Origin: Chara braunii
Taxonomy: Eukaryota > Streptophyta > Charophyceae > Charales > Characeae
Assembly: GCA_003427395.1 (NCBI GenBank)
Contig: BFEA01000061.1
Coordinates: 2,147,904-2,211,903, forward strand
DNA: 64,000 nt
Direction of reading: 5' to 3'
This document shows positions 44,125-55,159 of this stretch, one piece after another (positions within the stretch are counted from its first letter, which is position 1; every line of letters starts with the position of its first letter). A program made the position numbers and the translations under genes. Under the pieces are notes generated by a model that was not told the origin of the DNA, made no database searches, and saw only the letters and a program-made list of their open reading frames with translations.

Positions 44125-46107
44125 TCAATTTTTCACATAATTGCAAATAAGAGATACACAATATTCTACTTCATTTCTTCTCATTACTGAGCGCACGGTT
44201 GCAAACCTAGGCAAAAACTTAGTTCCTATGAGATGAGTGCATGTACCCCCTAATCCGCATACAGTATTAGATATTCCCTTAGAGATAAGTACGTGCTCAT
44301 CTCGGTGGCTCACTAACGCTTTGTCTTCAACACGACCTTCTATCGCACCATGCGATGATGTAAAAGGATATTCGTCGATAGATATTACGAGGTCAGCAGA
44401 CTGTTGTTCTTCTGATTTTGCAACCATAAGTTCAGGCTGTACAAGCGTATGTTGCTCCCGTGTACTTAGTACTATATGTCCTTCATCCTCTTCGATGGCA
44501 TGTACATGGACAGTTTCCTTTGCACCTACAGTCACGCTTTCATTCTTAATGTCCAGAGAGACTTCATGATCATCTTTCTCAGCTGGCATATCCAACGATG
44601 GCATCTCTAATTCTGCAAGTGCACCAGTATTATCCACTTGAGCAGTAACACTCTCGCTCGCCATCACAGTGGTCGCCCAAACTTGGTCATCCGGAAGGAC
44701 GTCCTCGACACGTTTCGGCAGTTCTCCATGACTTACGCCTTTGACGCTTGCACCGCCGCTTCCTCCCAAATCCTGCTCACTTGCATCGCCTCTCGATCCC
44801 CTGCCATGTGTACTGCCACTTGGTCCTAATCTCAGAGGCGAACCCGATCCCCTGCAATGTGCACCGCTAGTTGGTCCTGATCCCAGAGGCGAACCCGATC
44901 CCTTGTCATGTGCACCGCCGCTTGGTCCTGATACCTTTCCCTCTGTTGCTTGACGCCCTTGACACATCTCGTGTTTTTACAGTTCACCATGACTTATTGG
45001 CTTTCGACTTGCACCGATGCTCGGTCCCAGGCCCTTGCCACTGGCACCGCCCCGTGGTTCCGATCCCTTGTCATGTTCACCACCGCTTGATCTTGTTCCC
45101 TTGCCAAGCGCACCGCCACCTGATCCTGATCCCTTGCCACTCTCGTCGCCGCTCGCTCATTTCCTTTCCCCAGATTTATCTTGAAGTTCCTCTTCGATAC
45201 TCCAATTATATCCAAAAGCTGGACTTGTTTCTCGATCATAGAACTCTTCCAGATACTCAAGCCATCGAGATGTTTTGAACTCCTGAAAAATTTCTTCTGT
45301 CCTTGCATCCAGTCTTGATTGAGAAACCTTCGGATTAAGTCGCAGTAGTCGCTTGCCAATCTGATTTCTGGCGTGTGTGACAAACTTTGATTGTGACATA
45401 CGGCTGTGGAGGCAAAATTGTCACTCCCCTTCTTCTTTTATAGCCATTACCCAGTTCCCTCTCACCAATGCAGGTTGGAAGTGGTGGGGGTGCCATATAA
45501 TGTGATGACCCCATACGTTGTCAGGCATCACCGTATAATCGTCTCGCCACACAATAGGTCCAGGAAACCGTGCAATGTCCAGAGGGATGATGTTTTCAAT
45601 CTCGTACTCCAAAGGCTCAGACGGAGGTTGTTGAGGAGTTTGAGAGCGTAGCAATTCCAAAACCGTAGTCGGGCAATGTGCAAGTGCTGACAGACTTGCC
45701 ATAACCTCTGGGGAGAGCATTGCCTGCACCCTCGGATCATCCCGAACTGCGCAGGAAGATAGCGCTGTTGTGTTGCCTGCCATGTAACTGGTCCGTTGAA
45801 ACTGGTCCGTTGTAACTGCCATACTTGAAGCCCCCCCAGAACCGGACGATGTGCCCGGCGCACCCATCTTTTGCGAAGCCGAGCTACAAGTTTTTTGCCT
45901 CTCATCTGCCAAAGCCGCTTGCAAAGTACCATCTTTACTTTCTTCCTTTGAGTCATTTGCATCGAAGCGTTCCCCAAAACAAGTTGCATAAGCTCCGATT
46001 GTAAACGCCCCGATGTGTTCGTCGAAGTACATCATCTCCAAACGGTTTAGAAATGCAACTTCCGTCTCCGCCGGTGCCTTATGATACCTCCTCAGAAGTG
46101 ATTTCAT
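44125..46107 (-). pseudogene. C-terminal part of the methyltransferase-like unit: Gly/Ser repeats and acidic tail
   Basis: In the same frame as 46174-47274, the reading continues through TGA 46174, TGA 45421, TGA 45157 and TAA 44980 to a TGA at 44125. Upstream parts include 'LLRRYHKAPAETEVAFLNRLEMMYF' and a Thr/Ser/Ala-rich linker, followed by 'FKTSRWLEYLEEFYDRETSP'. Next come tandem Gly/Ser/His motifs ('GPSGGAHDKGSGSPLGSGP' and variants) encoded by direct DNA repeats at 44800-44935 and 45000-45150. The end is an acidic region rich in Glu/Val. Whether this is one protein or two adjacent ORFs cannot be decided. A 3' splice-like TTTTGCCTCCACAG near 45410 would allow an intron to remove one stop. 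Confidence 0.45.
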
Positions 46108-46173
46108 TTTTCGCCTTCTGGCGACATATGCACGTTCCCCTCTGTTTTGTGGCTTAGTCTCGAAAAGGAACTC

Positions 46174-47274
46174 TCAAATGTTAACGATGTTTTGGCCGAC
46201 TTTGTAGACGAGATCACGCTTTTCATCATGTCGAGGAGGCGGCTTAACAAATTTGGCGAGGTAACCTCCACTCTTGAACATCCTGTTGACGAATTGAACG
46301 AGAAACTCGAACTTCATACTCTCCCCTTCCAGAACAATGCAATGACGGTGACTCTTTAACAACTCCCAAATCAACGTCGCATGACCTTTTCCGAGGAAAA
46401 CAACTGCCTCATCCGCAGGACAAAAATGCCCCAATGTCTCCACCATCACATTTGGTTCTCTTTTCATACCTTCGTACACAAATTTCTCTTTTGGCTCCAT
46501 ACCTGCCATTTTCAACTTCGTGGGCGTGAAGTTCTTCTCCACGACATCAGCCAACATCTTTGGCCTTCTCTTTCTGCGCACAAGTGCTGATAAGTCACCC
46601 GCCTGCTCGCCAGATGATCGATCTGCAGCTGGAGTGTTTGCTAGAATGTCTTCAAGCAAGGGAATAGTGTTGCGGTGATAATCCCCATCGTTGGAGTACA
46701 TGATGACAACCATTATGTCTGTGTTCTCCAAAGGCAAGTTCGCAACCTTATATGAATGTTTCGCCTTCGTTTGTTGCTAACGAGTCCACTTTAGAATAGA
46801 CAAGTGAATGTCAATCTCCCAACGTGTAACTCGCTTGAAAAATTTATACTCGCAAGACCGCGAAACGAAGCACAATAATGTCCAATAATCACCAGCTAGT
46901 TTTCCCATGAACTTTCGTAGACCATCAAAGACTTCTTCAGTCCACGCCCCTATCTGGGTTGGGTGACACAAATCCAGCACGGCTGTGTGGCAACTCAAAA
47001 GTTTGACGACTCTATATATTTCCTTGGAATCCGTCTCGTCTGAAATATCGCTTGGCTCCCATTGGAACGGGACGAAAACAGAGTTCACGTTCTGTTTTGA
47101 AAATATATATATTTCGCCGTGCCCGACATTCTTATGCTCTGCGAACCGCAGTTCGCACCAAGTGATGTTGTTTTCTTGAAGCCCTCTTCTCCTTTTTCCT
47201 CCTCTCCTCCAAGTGTAGCCGGGAACGTTCGCACCCAATTCATCTCTTTGAAATGGCGACGCTGGTCGATCCAC
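46174..47274 (-). pseudogene. DNA-methyltransferase-like domain (N6/N4 class, degenerate)
   Basis: The frame is continuous through TAG 46777. 'AVLDLCHPTQIGAWTEEVFDGL' near 46950 sits where the DPPY catalytic motif of N6/N4 DNA methylases is expected, preceded by the usual hydrophobic strand and followed by 'YWTLLCFVS' and 'SILKW'. About 130 codons on, 'ADEAVVFLGKGHATLIWELL' followed by 'HCIVLEGES' matches the C-terminal AdoMet-binding motif I of that class (D-F-GSGTT then GIE). The order catalytic motif then motif I fits the beta-type arrangement. DPPY reads CHPT, so catalysis is unlikely unless this is a divergent binding module. The frame joins the ParB-like ORF across a shift near 47150-47270. 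Assignment is by motif reading only. Confidence 0.4.
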
Positions 47275-48950
47275 CTCTCGGACGTCAATCCTTCATCACA
47301 GTACTTATCAAACAAATCGGAAAGGTTGTTGAAGAATGGTTTCGTCCACTCTGACGACTTTCTGTGAGGGTCAGAAATGAAGACGAAGTAGTGAAATATC
47401 CTCAACATTGCTCTTTCAATCTTCACCATTTCCTCGTATGTCTCCGTTGAATGTTTCCCGGCACGTTGAGCAGCTCCACTTTGCTTAGGAGTCAATATTA
47501 CATTGCCTGTGAGAATGTCTCGCAACAGCTGAAGCCGCTCACGCCTCCCAAGGGCTGAAAAAGGCTTCCACGCTCTGATATGCGGATCGTGCACAACCAG
47601 GAGGTAACCCGGTCCTTTGGTACCCTGAACCCAGTGAACCGGATACCTAACTCCACCTTTCAACTCAAATCCGAGTTCAGCCCTCCATGCCTTCCCTGAT
47701 TCACCTTGTTTGGTAGCAGGCTTCACAACATATCTCCCCGGCAATTGTCCATCTTCCCAAGCGGCGTACACTTGTTTCACCTTTTCGAAAACGTCATTTG
47801 TCACCCTTGCCAACAACATGTAGGGCCCGAGGGCGTCAGACCACTGGCCGCTCCATTGAGTAGTAAGGGACATGTCAACCAAATTACGAATCCCCATCAA
47901 ACGAAGAGCCTTTCCTGCAAACTTTCTATAATCTACATTTTTCACTTGTGGCGCTGAACCGCCTTTAGCTTCAGGACAGTTCGATTCGTGCCACAACTTC
48001 TGTATGTTCTGGATGACCACGATCTAGTGCGGTGGGGTATTCCATTTGTCCTTGGCGTTTTGGAAAGTGCTCAGCGTACCGTAATTGTTCATGCTCTTAT
48101 CCGGATAATAAACAGGCCTCGCAGTCCAACGATCCAATCGGAGCTCTTGTGCGATGTCAGGGCGTTCAACAAAACACCTTCTTGCCGCCGCCACGTTATG
48201 CTGACCGCTGAGAGGGTAGTAGTAGTACTTGTTCACAGATTCGAGGTCGAATTCATCGGGCAACACCCTCCTTGCTCTCACAATCCTCCCTGAAGCGTCG
48301 GTATGCAATGTATCACGGAGGGCAACCAACAAAAGGACAGGCTTCTCATACAATGTACAAACATTCACACCGGTAGCTCCAGTCGTTCTCTCTCTCATAG
48401 CAGCCTCACCCGATGCAACCATTGCGTCATAAATGTCATCAATCGTCTGCTGCACAAGATAGTGTTGATTATATTTGAATTCCCCGTTGGGGATATCCAG
48501 AATTCTGTCGAACTGGACATAAATTAATTCCATGTCTGGACACTGGTTCCCACGCTCGTCCAACTCAAGGAAGAAGCCTTTGCTGAGAATACCAGAAGAA
48601 GTCACCGATGACACATTTCGCAAACTTGGCGGCCTAGTAACTATCTTGCCTTTGGCCTCTTCATCCGATTGTGGTTGTTCCGCTGGAAAAACGGAAGTCT
48701 TTTCCATGACACCACCTTTTGCCTTTCTTTTCTTTGGCTGCTGGTTTTTCTTCGTGGTCGCCTCAGTCTTCCGTGTTCGCTGGACCGCCTCATCCACGGG
48801 CAATATTTTCAATTGTCTTTTTTTACCCGCTTTTTGCTTACTCCGTTTACTATCCATAGCACTTCTCCTCTTCTGCATGTGCTTCCTCTTTTGCTCGGCG
48901 AGCCATGCAGCATCTGTATGCCCACCCATAGCCACTGTCGCGTGATGCAC
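47085..48950 (-). pseudogene. ParB-like domain protein upstream of the methyltransferase-like domain
   Basis: One frame from about 48950 to 47085 is crossed by a single TAG (48024-48026). The N-terminus is strongly basic, with repeated nuclear-localisation-like clusters (KRKHMQKRR, KKNQQPKKRKAK). Near 48200, 'YYYYPLSGQHNVAAARRC' followed by 'WTARPVYYPD' resembles the dGQHR/ParB-type core (Y..v.GqHR..Aa, then pv.vy). The following part may be a helical DNA-binding region ('YRKFAGKALRLMGIRNL'). ParB-like plus N6/N4 methylase fusions are known from phages and bacteria. Here the two lie in series on one strand, with a frame shift between them near 47150-47270. The N-terminal junction to 49.1 kb also needs a one-base change in a G run near 48955. 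Confidence 0.4.
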
Positions 48951-49099
48951 CCCCCTCTTGTTGGATGCACATCCCCCTCACATCCTTCGTAGCTGCTCCC
49001 ATATCCTCCTGCCAAACCAACCTCTCCACCCAATTCGCTCATAGTGTGCTCACTGTCTTCATTTTGTCCCACCACTTAACTTGTCTCTTCTGGATGCCT

Positions 49100-50213
49100 C
49101 GTCATGCCACCGACACCAGCAACATACTGTTCCTATCCTCCTGCTCGTTCCGAATATTCCTCGTTGTTCTCTTCATCCTCATCTTCAAAATACTCATGGG
49201 CTTCCTCCGCGCGGCTTGGCACAGTGTAGTCATAGCGCTGCTGACCCACCAAGGGGAGAGGTCCCTTGGTGGCCGCAACATAGCGAGGTCAGCTGCCCAA
49301 GGCAACTGGTGTTTTGGTCACCGTTGGCCTGGTCTTCATAGGGGCTGACGGCACGACCAGTCCGCGGCATGGACCCTTCTCTCCAATCTACCCAGCTTTC
49401 AAACCAGGCGGCGTATCGCGGATCGTGATCGAAGGCCCTGTCTCCACGGTTCTCGAAAACACTCATTTAGGCTCCGATATGCGGTCTTCTGGATGCAGAA
49501 CCGGCTCTTCGCCCGCGATCACATTACTGTCAAAAAACCCGAGGACGTCAACGAGGTTAGGCAACTTCACTTCCGTTGTCTCTTGTGGGTTGAACACACC
49601 AACCAGCGACTTTCCAAACCCCGCGTGTTTGGCCCATCGAAGAGCGACGTGTTTAACATTCGGTATTATTTCCCCTTTTCCATTCAGGACCATCGTCAAC
49701 TCGAACGTTGCAGACAGCGCATTTTGTCCAGTCCACCTCACCAGGCCGCCAACCGGCACAATATTTTCTTTGATGACCGCGTATAGAACAATGTCACTCG
49801 ATGGTTGTCCGATCTCCCCCACCCAGTCCAACATCCAGAACTTGTCCGTGTGATCAACCACAGGCACATCGTCTCGTCGTTTCACCAGACAATTTACGTT
49901 CACCAGACGGTTTACGTCCGGGCACAACCTCCACTGCAGATTTTCCCTGCTGAGGACCAGGCACACGTTCCTGACCCGCAGACCCGCCAGTCATCAACAC
50001 AGCCTTATCCGGTCCAGAGCCCCGAACACGAGTCGACGGAGTGCCTGTGAAAGGTGCACCCCTCATAACCGGGGTGCGTTGCCACTTAGACCCCGGTGCC
50101 TCCTGACTCCCTACCCCAGCGACCAGCGTTCCCTTCGATTTTTTCGGAGATTGTTCCATGCTCCCAGAATTCTTACTTGCTCGTCGTTTACTTGCCTTCC
50201 CCTCTCCTTCCAT
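49100..50213 (-). pseudogene. N-terminal segment of the ParB-like/methyltransferase-like unit
   Basis: ATG 50213 opens a Lys/Ser/Gly-rich basic start ('MEGEGKASKRRASKNSGSM'). Another register then gives 'KFWMLDWVGEIGQPSSDIVLYAVI' and 'PVGGLVRWTGQNALSATFEL' (49860-49470), followed by 'HDPRYAAWFESWVDWREGSM' (49460-49230) and a very acidic stretch ('EYFEDEDEENNEEYSE') near 49180, itself crossed by TAG and TAA. At least three frame changes are needed to read through to 48950. The function is unknown. It belongs with the downstream unit by strand, spacing and similar decay. Confidence 0.35.
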
Positions 50214-50379
50214 GTTTTGTAGCGCTGCCGAATCTGAAAGCAACACAGCACATCACCACAAAGCCAAAAATCAGAAGGTCGCCCAACATTGGCATGGCAC
50301 GAGGAGTACAAAAGTGAAAAGTTTCAAATAGTGATAAGGCAGCGCTGCTCCTTCGTGACAAGGCAGCCCTGGAGATGGA

Positions 50380-50955
50380 GTTCGAATCGACCACGATCGT
50401 GTTCAATCCGATCGCGATCGTGGTCGTGCTCGACACGATCTTGTTGACGGGCCAGCTCAATCGTGTTCGACTCGATCACGGTTGATCGTGTTTGCCTGAA
50501 CTCGACCGTAAGTCCAGGCGATCGTGTGCGTGTCGATCGTATTCAACACAATCGTGTTCGACTCGAACGTGAGTCCAGGCGGGCGATCGTGTTCGACTCG
50601 ATCGTGAGTCCAGGCGATCGTGTTCGACTCGATCGTAAGTCCAGGCGATCGTGTTCGACTCGATCGTAAGTCCAGGCGATCGTGTTCGACTCGATCGTGC
50701 TCGACACGATCGTGTCGCCTGAACTCGATCGTGAGTCCGGGCGATCGTGTTCGACTCGATCGTGTGCGACTCGATCGTATTCGAATCGATCGTGTTCCGA
50801 CTGGAGCCTGACGGGCCAGCGCGATCGTGGTGGGCCAGCGCGACCCTGAAGATCGCGACTCGATCGTGTTCTATTCGATCGAGTTCGACTCGAACGTGGC
50901 AGGCCAGCGCGACAGTTCGACTCGATCGGGCTGGACTCGTTCGTTGTTGGTCATC
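50380..50955. repeat. palindromic array A (GATCGTGTTCGACTCGATC)
   Basis: Dense near-palindromes centred on TTCGA, with GATCG arms. A perfect 31-bp direct repeat (the palindrome plus GTAAGTCCAGGC or GTGAGTCCAGGC) occurs four times from 50585, at 50585, 50616, 50647 and 50678. Outside that core the words vary (GTCGATCGTATTCAACACAATCG and others). It begins about 170 bp 5' of the minus-strand ATG at 50213. Leu-Asp-Arg frames across it are artefacts. Confidence 0.8.
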
Positions 50956-50964
50956 TTGACAGAG

Positions 50965-51600
50965 AACGGGAGCGGCGTATCCAATGGCAGGCAAACAGAA
51001 CACAGGAGCGGCGTATCCAAAAGTCACATCAAACAAGGCAGATCAATCGAAAGCCTACATCCGAGCATTCAATTGGCAAGGCATGCAACCGGCACCCAAA
51101 ACGAGCGACAAACAGTCTCAACGTATGTAAACGACATCGACAATCTCACATCAAACCCAAACCGGCACCCAAAACGAGCGACAAACAGTCTCAACGTATA
51201 TAAATGGTATTGACAATCTCACATCAAACCCATTGCTTCCACAACACACACAGTCTCAGTTCACACTCTTGCTGAATAACGCACATTTCTCGCACTGTTT
51301 ATCTTCCATGCACACATAGTTTCAGTTCACACTTTTGCTGAATAGGGAGCGGCGTTACCAACAAGTCACATCAATCAAGGCACATCAATTGAAAGCCTAC
51401 ATCCGTTATCAATTCGAAGTATTCAATTGGCAAGGCATGCAACCGACACCCACAACGAGCGACTAACAGTCTCAACGTATTTAACCGGCATCGAAAATCT
51501 TACATCAAACTCGTTGCTCCCACTCATACACAGTCTCAGTTCTCACTTTTGCTAAACAACTGAATAGCTCACATGTCTTACACTGTTCATCTCCCATGAC
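50965..51600. repeat. ~350-bp tandem repeat with a 76-bp sub-repeat
   Basis: 'GGAGCGGCGTATCCAA', 'AGCCTACATCCG', 'GGCAAGGCATGCAACCG', 'ACGAGCGACAAACAGTCTCA' and 'CACACAGTCTCAGTTC' recur from about 51003 and about 51347. The ACGAGCGACAAACAGTCTCA stretch is itself duplicated at 76-bp spacing (51101 and 51174). The block lies on the far side of array A. From 51605 to 52090 the sequence is AT-rich, repeats ATTTTAAATTT-like and ATTCCAATCT-like words and shows no gene. Confidence 0.65.
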
Positions 51601-52096
51601 CTCCCCCACGACCTCGCCTATCGTTTAGCCCCGAAACCGTACAGTGCGTTCAGGGATGAACCGTACGTTAGAAGCTGTGGACTACACAGGGTAGCACAAC
51701 GAAAAAAAATTATATAATTAAAAAATCATTCTATATTAAAATTACAATCTAAATTTTAAATTTTCATTCAATCTTAAAAAATGTCGTTCCAATTTTAAAA
51801 TTTTTCATCTTACTTGCAAACTTTCATTCCAAGAATAGGGTATCCCTTCTTATTTGGACTGCATGCTAGAGATAGAATTAAAGTCTGGATGAGTTCATGA
51901 AATATTTTAATTGGACTGCCATTCTAAGTAAGGATTTTCAATCATAAATAGGTTAATCCAATCTAAAATAGAAGATATTTGTTGTAGTAGAATGAAAATT
52001 TAATTAAGACATTTCATAAACTCGTCCACACTTTCATTCCATCTTGAACAAATAGATGTAGTTGGAAGGGAAAACTCATATTTAGATGGGAACTTA

Positions 52097-53227
52097 TCAA
52101 ATAAAACTGGAAATTCTAAAATTGGACGAACATTGGAATGATAATTTATAAATATAAAAGATTTTTTTTTTATGAAATGTTTTTTCAACTTTCATTTCTC
52201 GTGGGAATTTTTCTGTTGCAGTGGCGGAGAAGAGAGACACGTATCGCACACAGACGAAACCACATGCTCTGGCTAAAGCGCAACCGATGGCATCTCGAAT
52301 GACCATTACATACTCCTCGACCTCCTCCCACTGCCGGGGTGCATCAACCTGCCCCGCCAGTTTCACATCGAACTTACAGTTCCTGTAACCATGCAGTAAT
52401 ATAATCGAGTCCCCGTCAACGATGAGCTCGTTCTTGAACACGTAAATACTTGCTTCCGCTGAAGTCTTACTTCTATTTCTTATTGAAACACACAGAACCC
52501 TAGCGAAAGAAAAACGACAGAGTTCAACATGCACACAGAAGTACGACACACTCCCTGTCAAGTTGTCCTCGAAGGGAAGGGGATATTTCTCTAGAAACTG
52601 GTTCTGTTTCGCTAAGTCCAGCAACTCCTCCTTCATCGATGGTCCCCACAAGTGCGGCGAACATGACACGTTGTGCGTAGTCAATGATAAAGACAAGTCT
52701 CGGGTACGAAATGCTGCAGACAACATCGACGTGTCTTTCGTCACGAGGATGTGGTCGAGGAAGATGAATGTCCCCTATTCCTGGCTGGAAGCTAGTCGAT
52801 AATCAGATGCCCAAGGGCAGTCTTTCATAGTGTTCTCCCAGTCTAATTCGGACCATGCATCGAAGGGCCTTTCAAGCCAGGGCACAACGCTCATCCAAAG
52901 GTCAGTGTCGAAGTCTTCTCTACGGGCCCCAAGTATAGTAGTCTCCCGCCTTGAACCCCGTATGTACCTCGCGCTAGCATTCAAAGGGAACGAGTAATCG
53001 AAGCGGTGAGCCATCGCGAATGTCCTACACACACAAACGATTGACGACCACAACAAGGAGCCATTGCTAAGGTCGAACTCGCTCACACATCGAGGAGTCA
53101 TCGCAGTTACACACAACAACCAGGCATTGCGAATGTCCAATACAGAAGGAGAAGACACACAGGACGACAAATTCCATCGGCGGCTATCCATCGTCTCGTT
53201 CGTTGAGTCGAGATCGATGACGGACAA
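52097..53227 (-). pseudogene. ORF of unknown function interrupted by one TAG
   Basis: The frame from 53227 to 52097 is continuous apart from TAG 52775-52777, between '...YRLASSQE' and 'GTFIFLDHIL'. The total is about 376 codons. The first half is Trp/Ser/Arg-rich with 'HRFDYSFPLNASARYIRG' and 'WSELDWENTMKDCPWASDY'. The second half has 'YPLPFEDNLTGSVSYFC' and 'YVFKNELIVDGDSIILLHGYRNCKFDVKLAGQVDAPRQW' (contiguous in the frame, quoted here in part as landmarks). I recognise no family. Array B starts at its 5' end. The last 50 codons run into AT-rich sequence and may not be coding. Confidence 0.4.
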
Positions 53228-54245
53228 TCGACAAAGCTCAGACGGTCGTCGTCGAGTTCGACTGAAGAGTGGCTAGAGGCCTTGGCGCTTGCCGACCGTC
53301 GAGTTCGACTCGACGACGGCCGTCCGGCCCGTCACTACGACGCCCTACTGGCCGCTGTCGAGTTCGACTCAGAGACGCCCTACTGGCCGACCGTCGAGTT
53401 CGACTCGACGATGGCCGGCTGGCCTCTGTCGAGTCGAAGTCGACAGTCGGCCAGCACCAAGGCCTCTGGCCATTGTCGAGTCCGACTCGACGATGACCCA
53501 AGGCCGTTGCCGATTTCATCTCGACAATGACCCCAGTCCGTTGTCGAGTCCGACTCGACGATGACCCCGGGCCGTGGTTGAGTCCGACTCGACAATGACC
53601 CCAAGCCGTTGTCGAGTCCGTCTCGACGATGACCCCGGGCCGTTGTCGAGTTCGACTCGACAATGGCCATAGGACTTGGCATTGGTCCACCGTCGAGTTC
53701 GACTCGACGGCCTGGGGTCATCGTCGAGTCGGACTCGATAATGTCGTGACGAAATCGACAACGGCCTAGGGTCATCGTCGAGTCGGACTCGACAATGGCC
53801 AGAGGCCTTGGCGCTTGCCGACCTTCGAGTTGGACTCGACGACAGCCGTCCGGCCCGACTCTACGACACCCTACTGGCCACTATCGAGTTCGACTCGACG
53901 ACGCCCTACTGGCCGACCGTCAAGTTCGACTCGACGACGGCCGGCCGGCCACTGTCGAGTCGAAGTAGACAATCGGTCAGCGCCAAGGCCTCTGGCCATT
54001 GTCGATTTCATCTCGACAATGACCCCAGTCCGTTGTCGAGTCCGACTCGACAATGACCCAGTCCGTTGTCGAGTCCGACTCGACGATGATCCCGGGCCGT
54101 TGTCGAGTCCGACTCGACAATGACCTCAGGCCGTTGTCGAGTCCGACTCGACGATGACCCCGCGCCGTTGTCGAGTTCGACTCGACAATGGTCATAGGAC
54201 TTGGCGCTGGTCCCCCTTTGAGTTCGACTCGACGGCGGCCTCTGC
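53220..54245. repeat. palindromic array B (GTCGAGTTCGACTCGAC)
   Basis: About twenty copies of a 17-bp hairpin word, arms GTCGAGT/ACTCGAC with loop TCG or CCG, spaced roughly 30-60 bp and separated by GATGACCC-CGGGCCGTT or ACTGGCC-type linkers. Two larger blocks (about 53270-53560 and 53800-54060) duplicate the same order of words. The first word lies at the 5' end of the minus-strand ORF at 53227. Confidence 0.8.
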
Positions 54246-54607
54246 ATGGGCGGAGATGCCACGTGGCAGCACGTAGTTGCTTCACTGCGGTTTACCGTTC
54301 TCCCAGGCCTCCGCTGCTGCCTTCGATGCGGATGCTCGGAACTTTACTCCGATGCTGTGCGAACCTCCGATGTGCAAGCGGGATCTCCGTTGCGTTCTGC
54401 GCGAGCCTCCGATGTGCGAGTCAGCGCTCCGTCGGCTTCAGACGATTCGCGAACCACCGCAACGCTCCGTTGTTCTCGACGAAGTAGCAGAAATGGAAAA
54501 TGGTGGGCCCACACCACTATTTATACTTTCTGTGGAGGGCCTGCGAGGGAATGCGGCCTGCAGGGTGTGGGTTCGGGACCCGGTGCCACGGGGGAATCAG
54601 TGCAGCG

Positions 54608-54835
54608 GGAACGACGTTTCAAATCCCGGGAAAGTCTGGGCCGTCGATCTGTCGGCTGAGGGCCAGGATCGGGTACGGGGAAAACCACTGCCGCGGTGAG
54701 AATCAGTGCCAAGCGGGCGACGATTCGAATCCCGGGAAAGTCTGGGCCGTCGATCCGTCGGCTGAGAGCCAGGATCGGGTACGGGGAGAACCGGTGCCGC
54801 GGTGAGAGTCGATGCCAAGGGGGGCGACGATTCGA
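54608..54835. repeat. ~110-bp tandem repeat
   Basis: 'AAATCCCGGGAAAGTCTGGG', 'CCGTCGATC', 'GTCGGCTGAG', 'CCAGGATCGGGTACGGGG' and 'TGCCGCGGTGAGA' recur at 54618 and 54728, with a third unit starting near 54825. GATTCGAATCCCGGG looks like a pol III B box. The + frames across 54246-54960 have no recognisable domain, so I list no gene here. Confidence 0.65.
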
Positions 54836-55159
54836 CTGTCGGTGCCTTCCGCGACTGTTTAAACGGGCTCCGCAAGAGGATCCAAGGGTCTTTTCCCTTG
54901 CGTCGCTCCCCCCAAAAAAAAACGGTGCAGTGTCACCTTCCCGTCGACGTGACAAATAGTTGCGTTGCTCCGCCACGGCAGCTGCGTTGCTGCTCCGATT
55001 CGTGCCTCCTTTGACCCAGGTGAGTTCAGAATCCTCGCCTCCCCCGCCACCCCGCCAACCCTCTCCCCCCCCAACCCCCTAATCGCGCCCATCCCAACCC
55101 ACTATTCATCGTTCGTGGTTTTTTAGAACGTCAACAAAATTTCTCCCACAGTTCACAGA

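Noticed and set aside
48532-48992. + strand frames over 47.1-50.3 kb
   Set aside because: Shadows of the minus-strand ParB-like/methyltransferase-like unit. Cys/Phe/Leu-rich composition is typical of antisense frames.
50585-50708. 31-bp direct repeats resembling a CRISPR array
   Set aside because: The repeats are contiguous with no unique spacers, contain the palindrome itself, and sit in eukaryotic DNA.
53238-54285. Arg/Ser-rich frames across array B (and Asp/His/Val frames across array C)
   Set aside because: All six frames stay open because the palindromic words lack stops. This reflects composition, not coding.
54246-54960. Several overlapping + and minus frames as genes
   Set aside because: GC-rich tandem repeat with no domain. 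Alternative frames are equally open, so coding cannot be supported.
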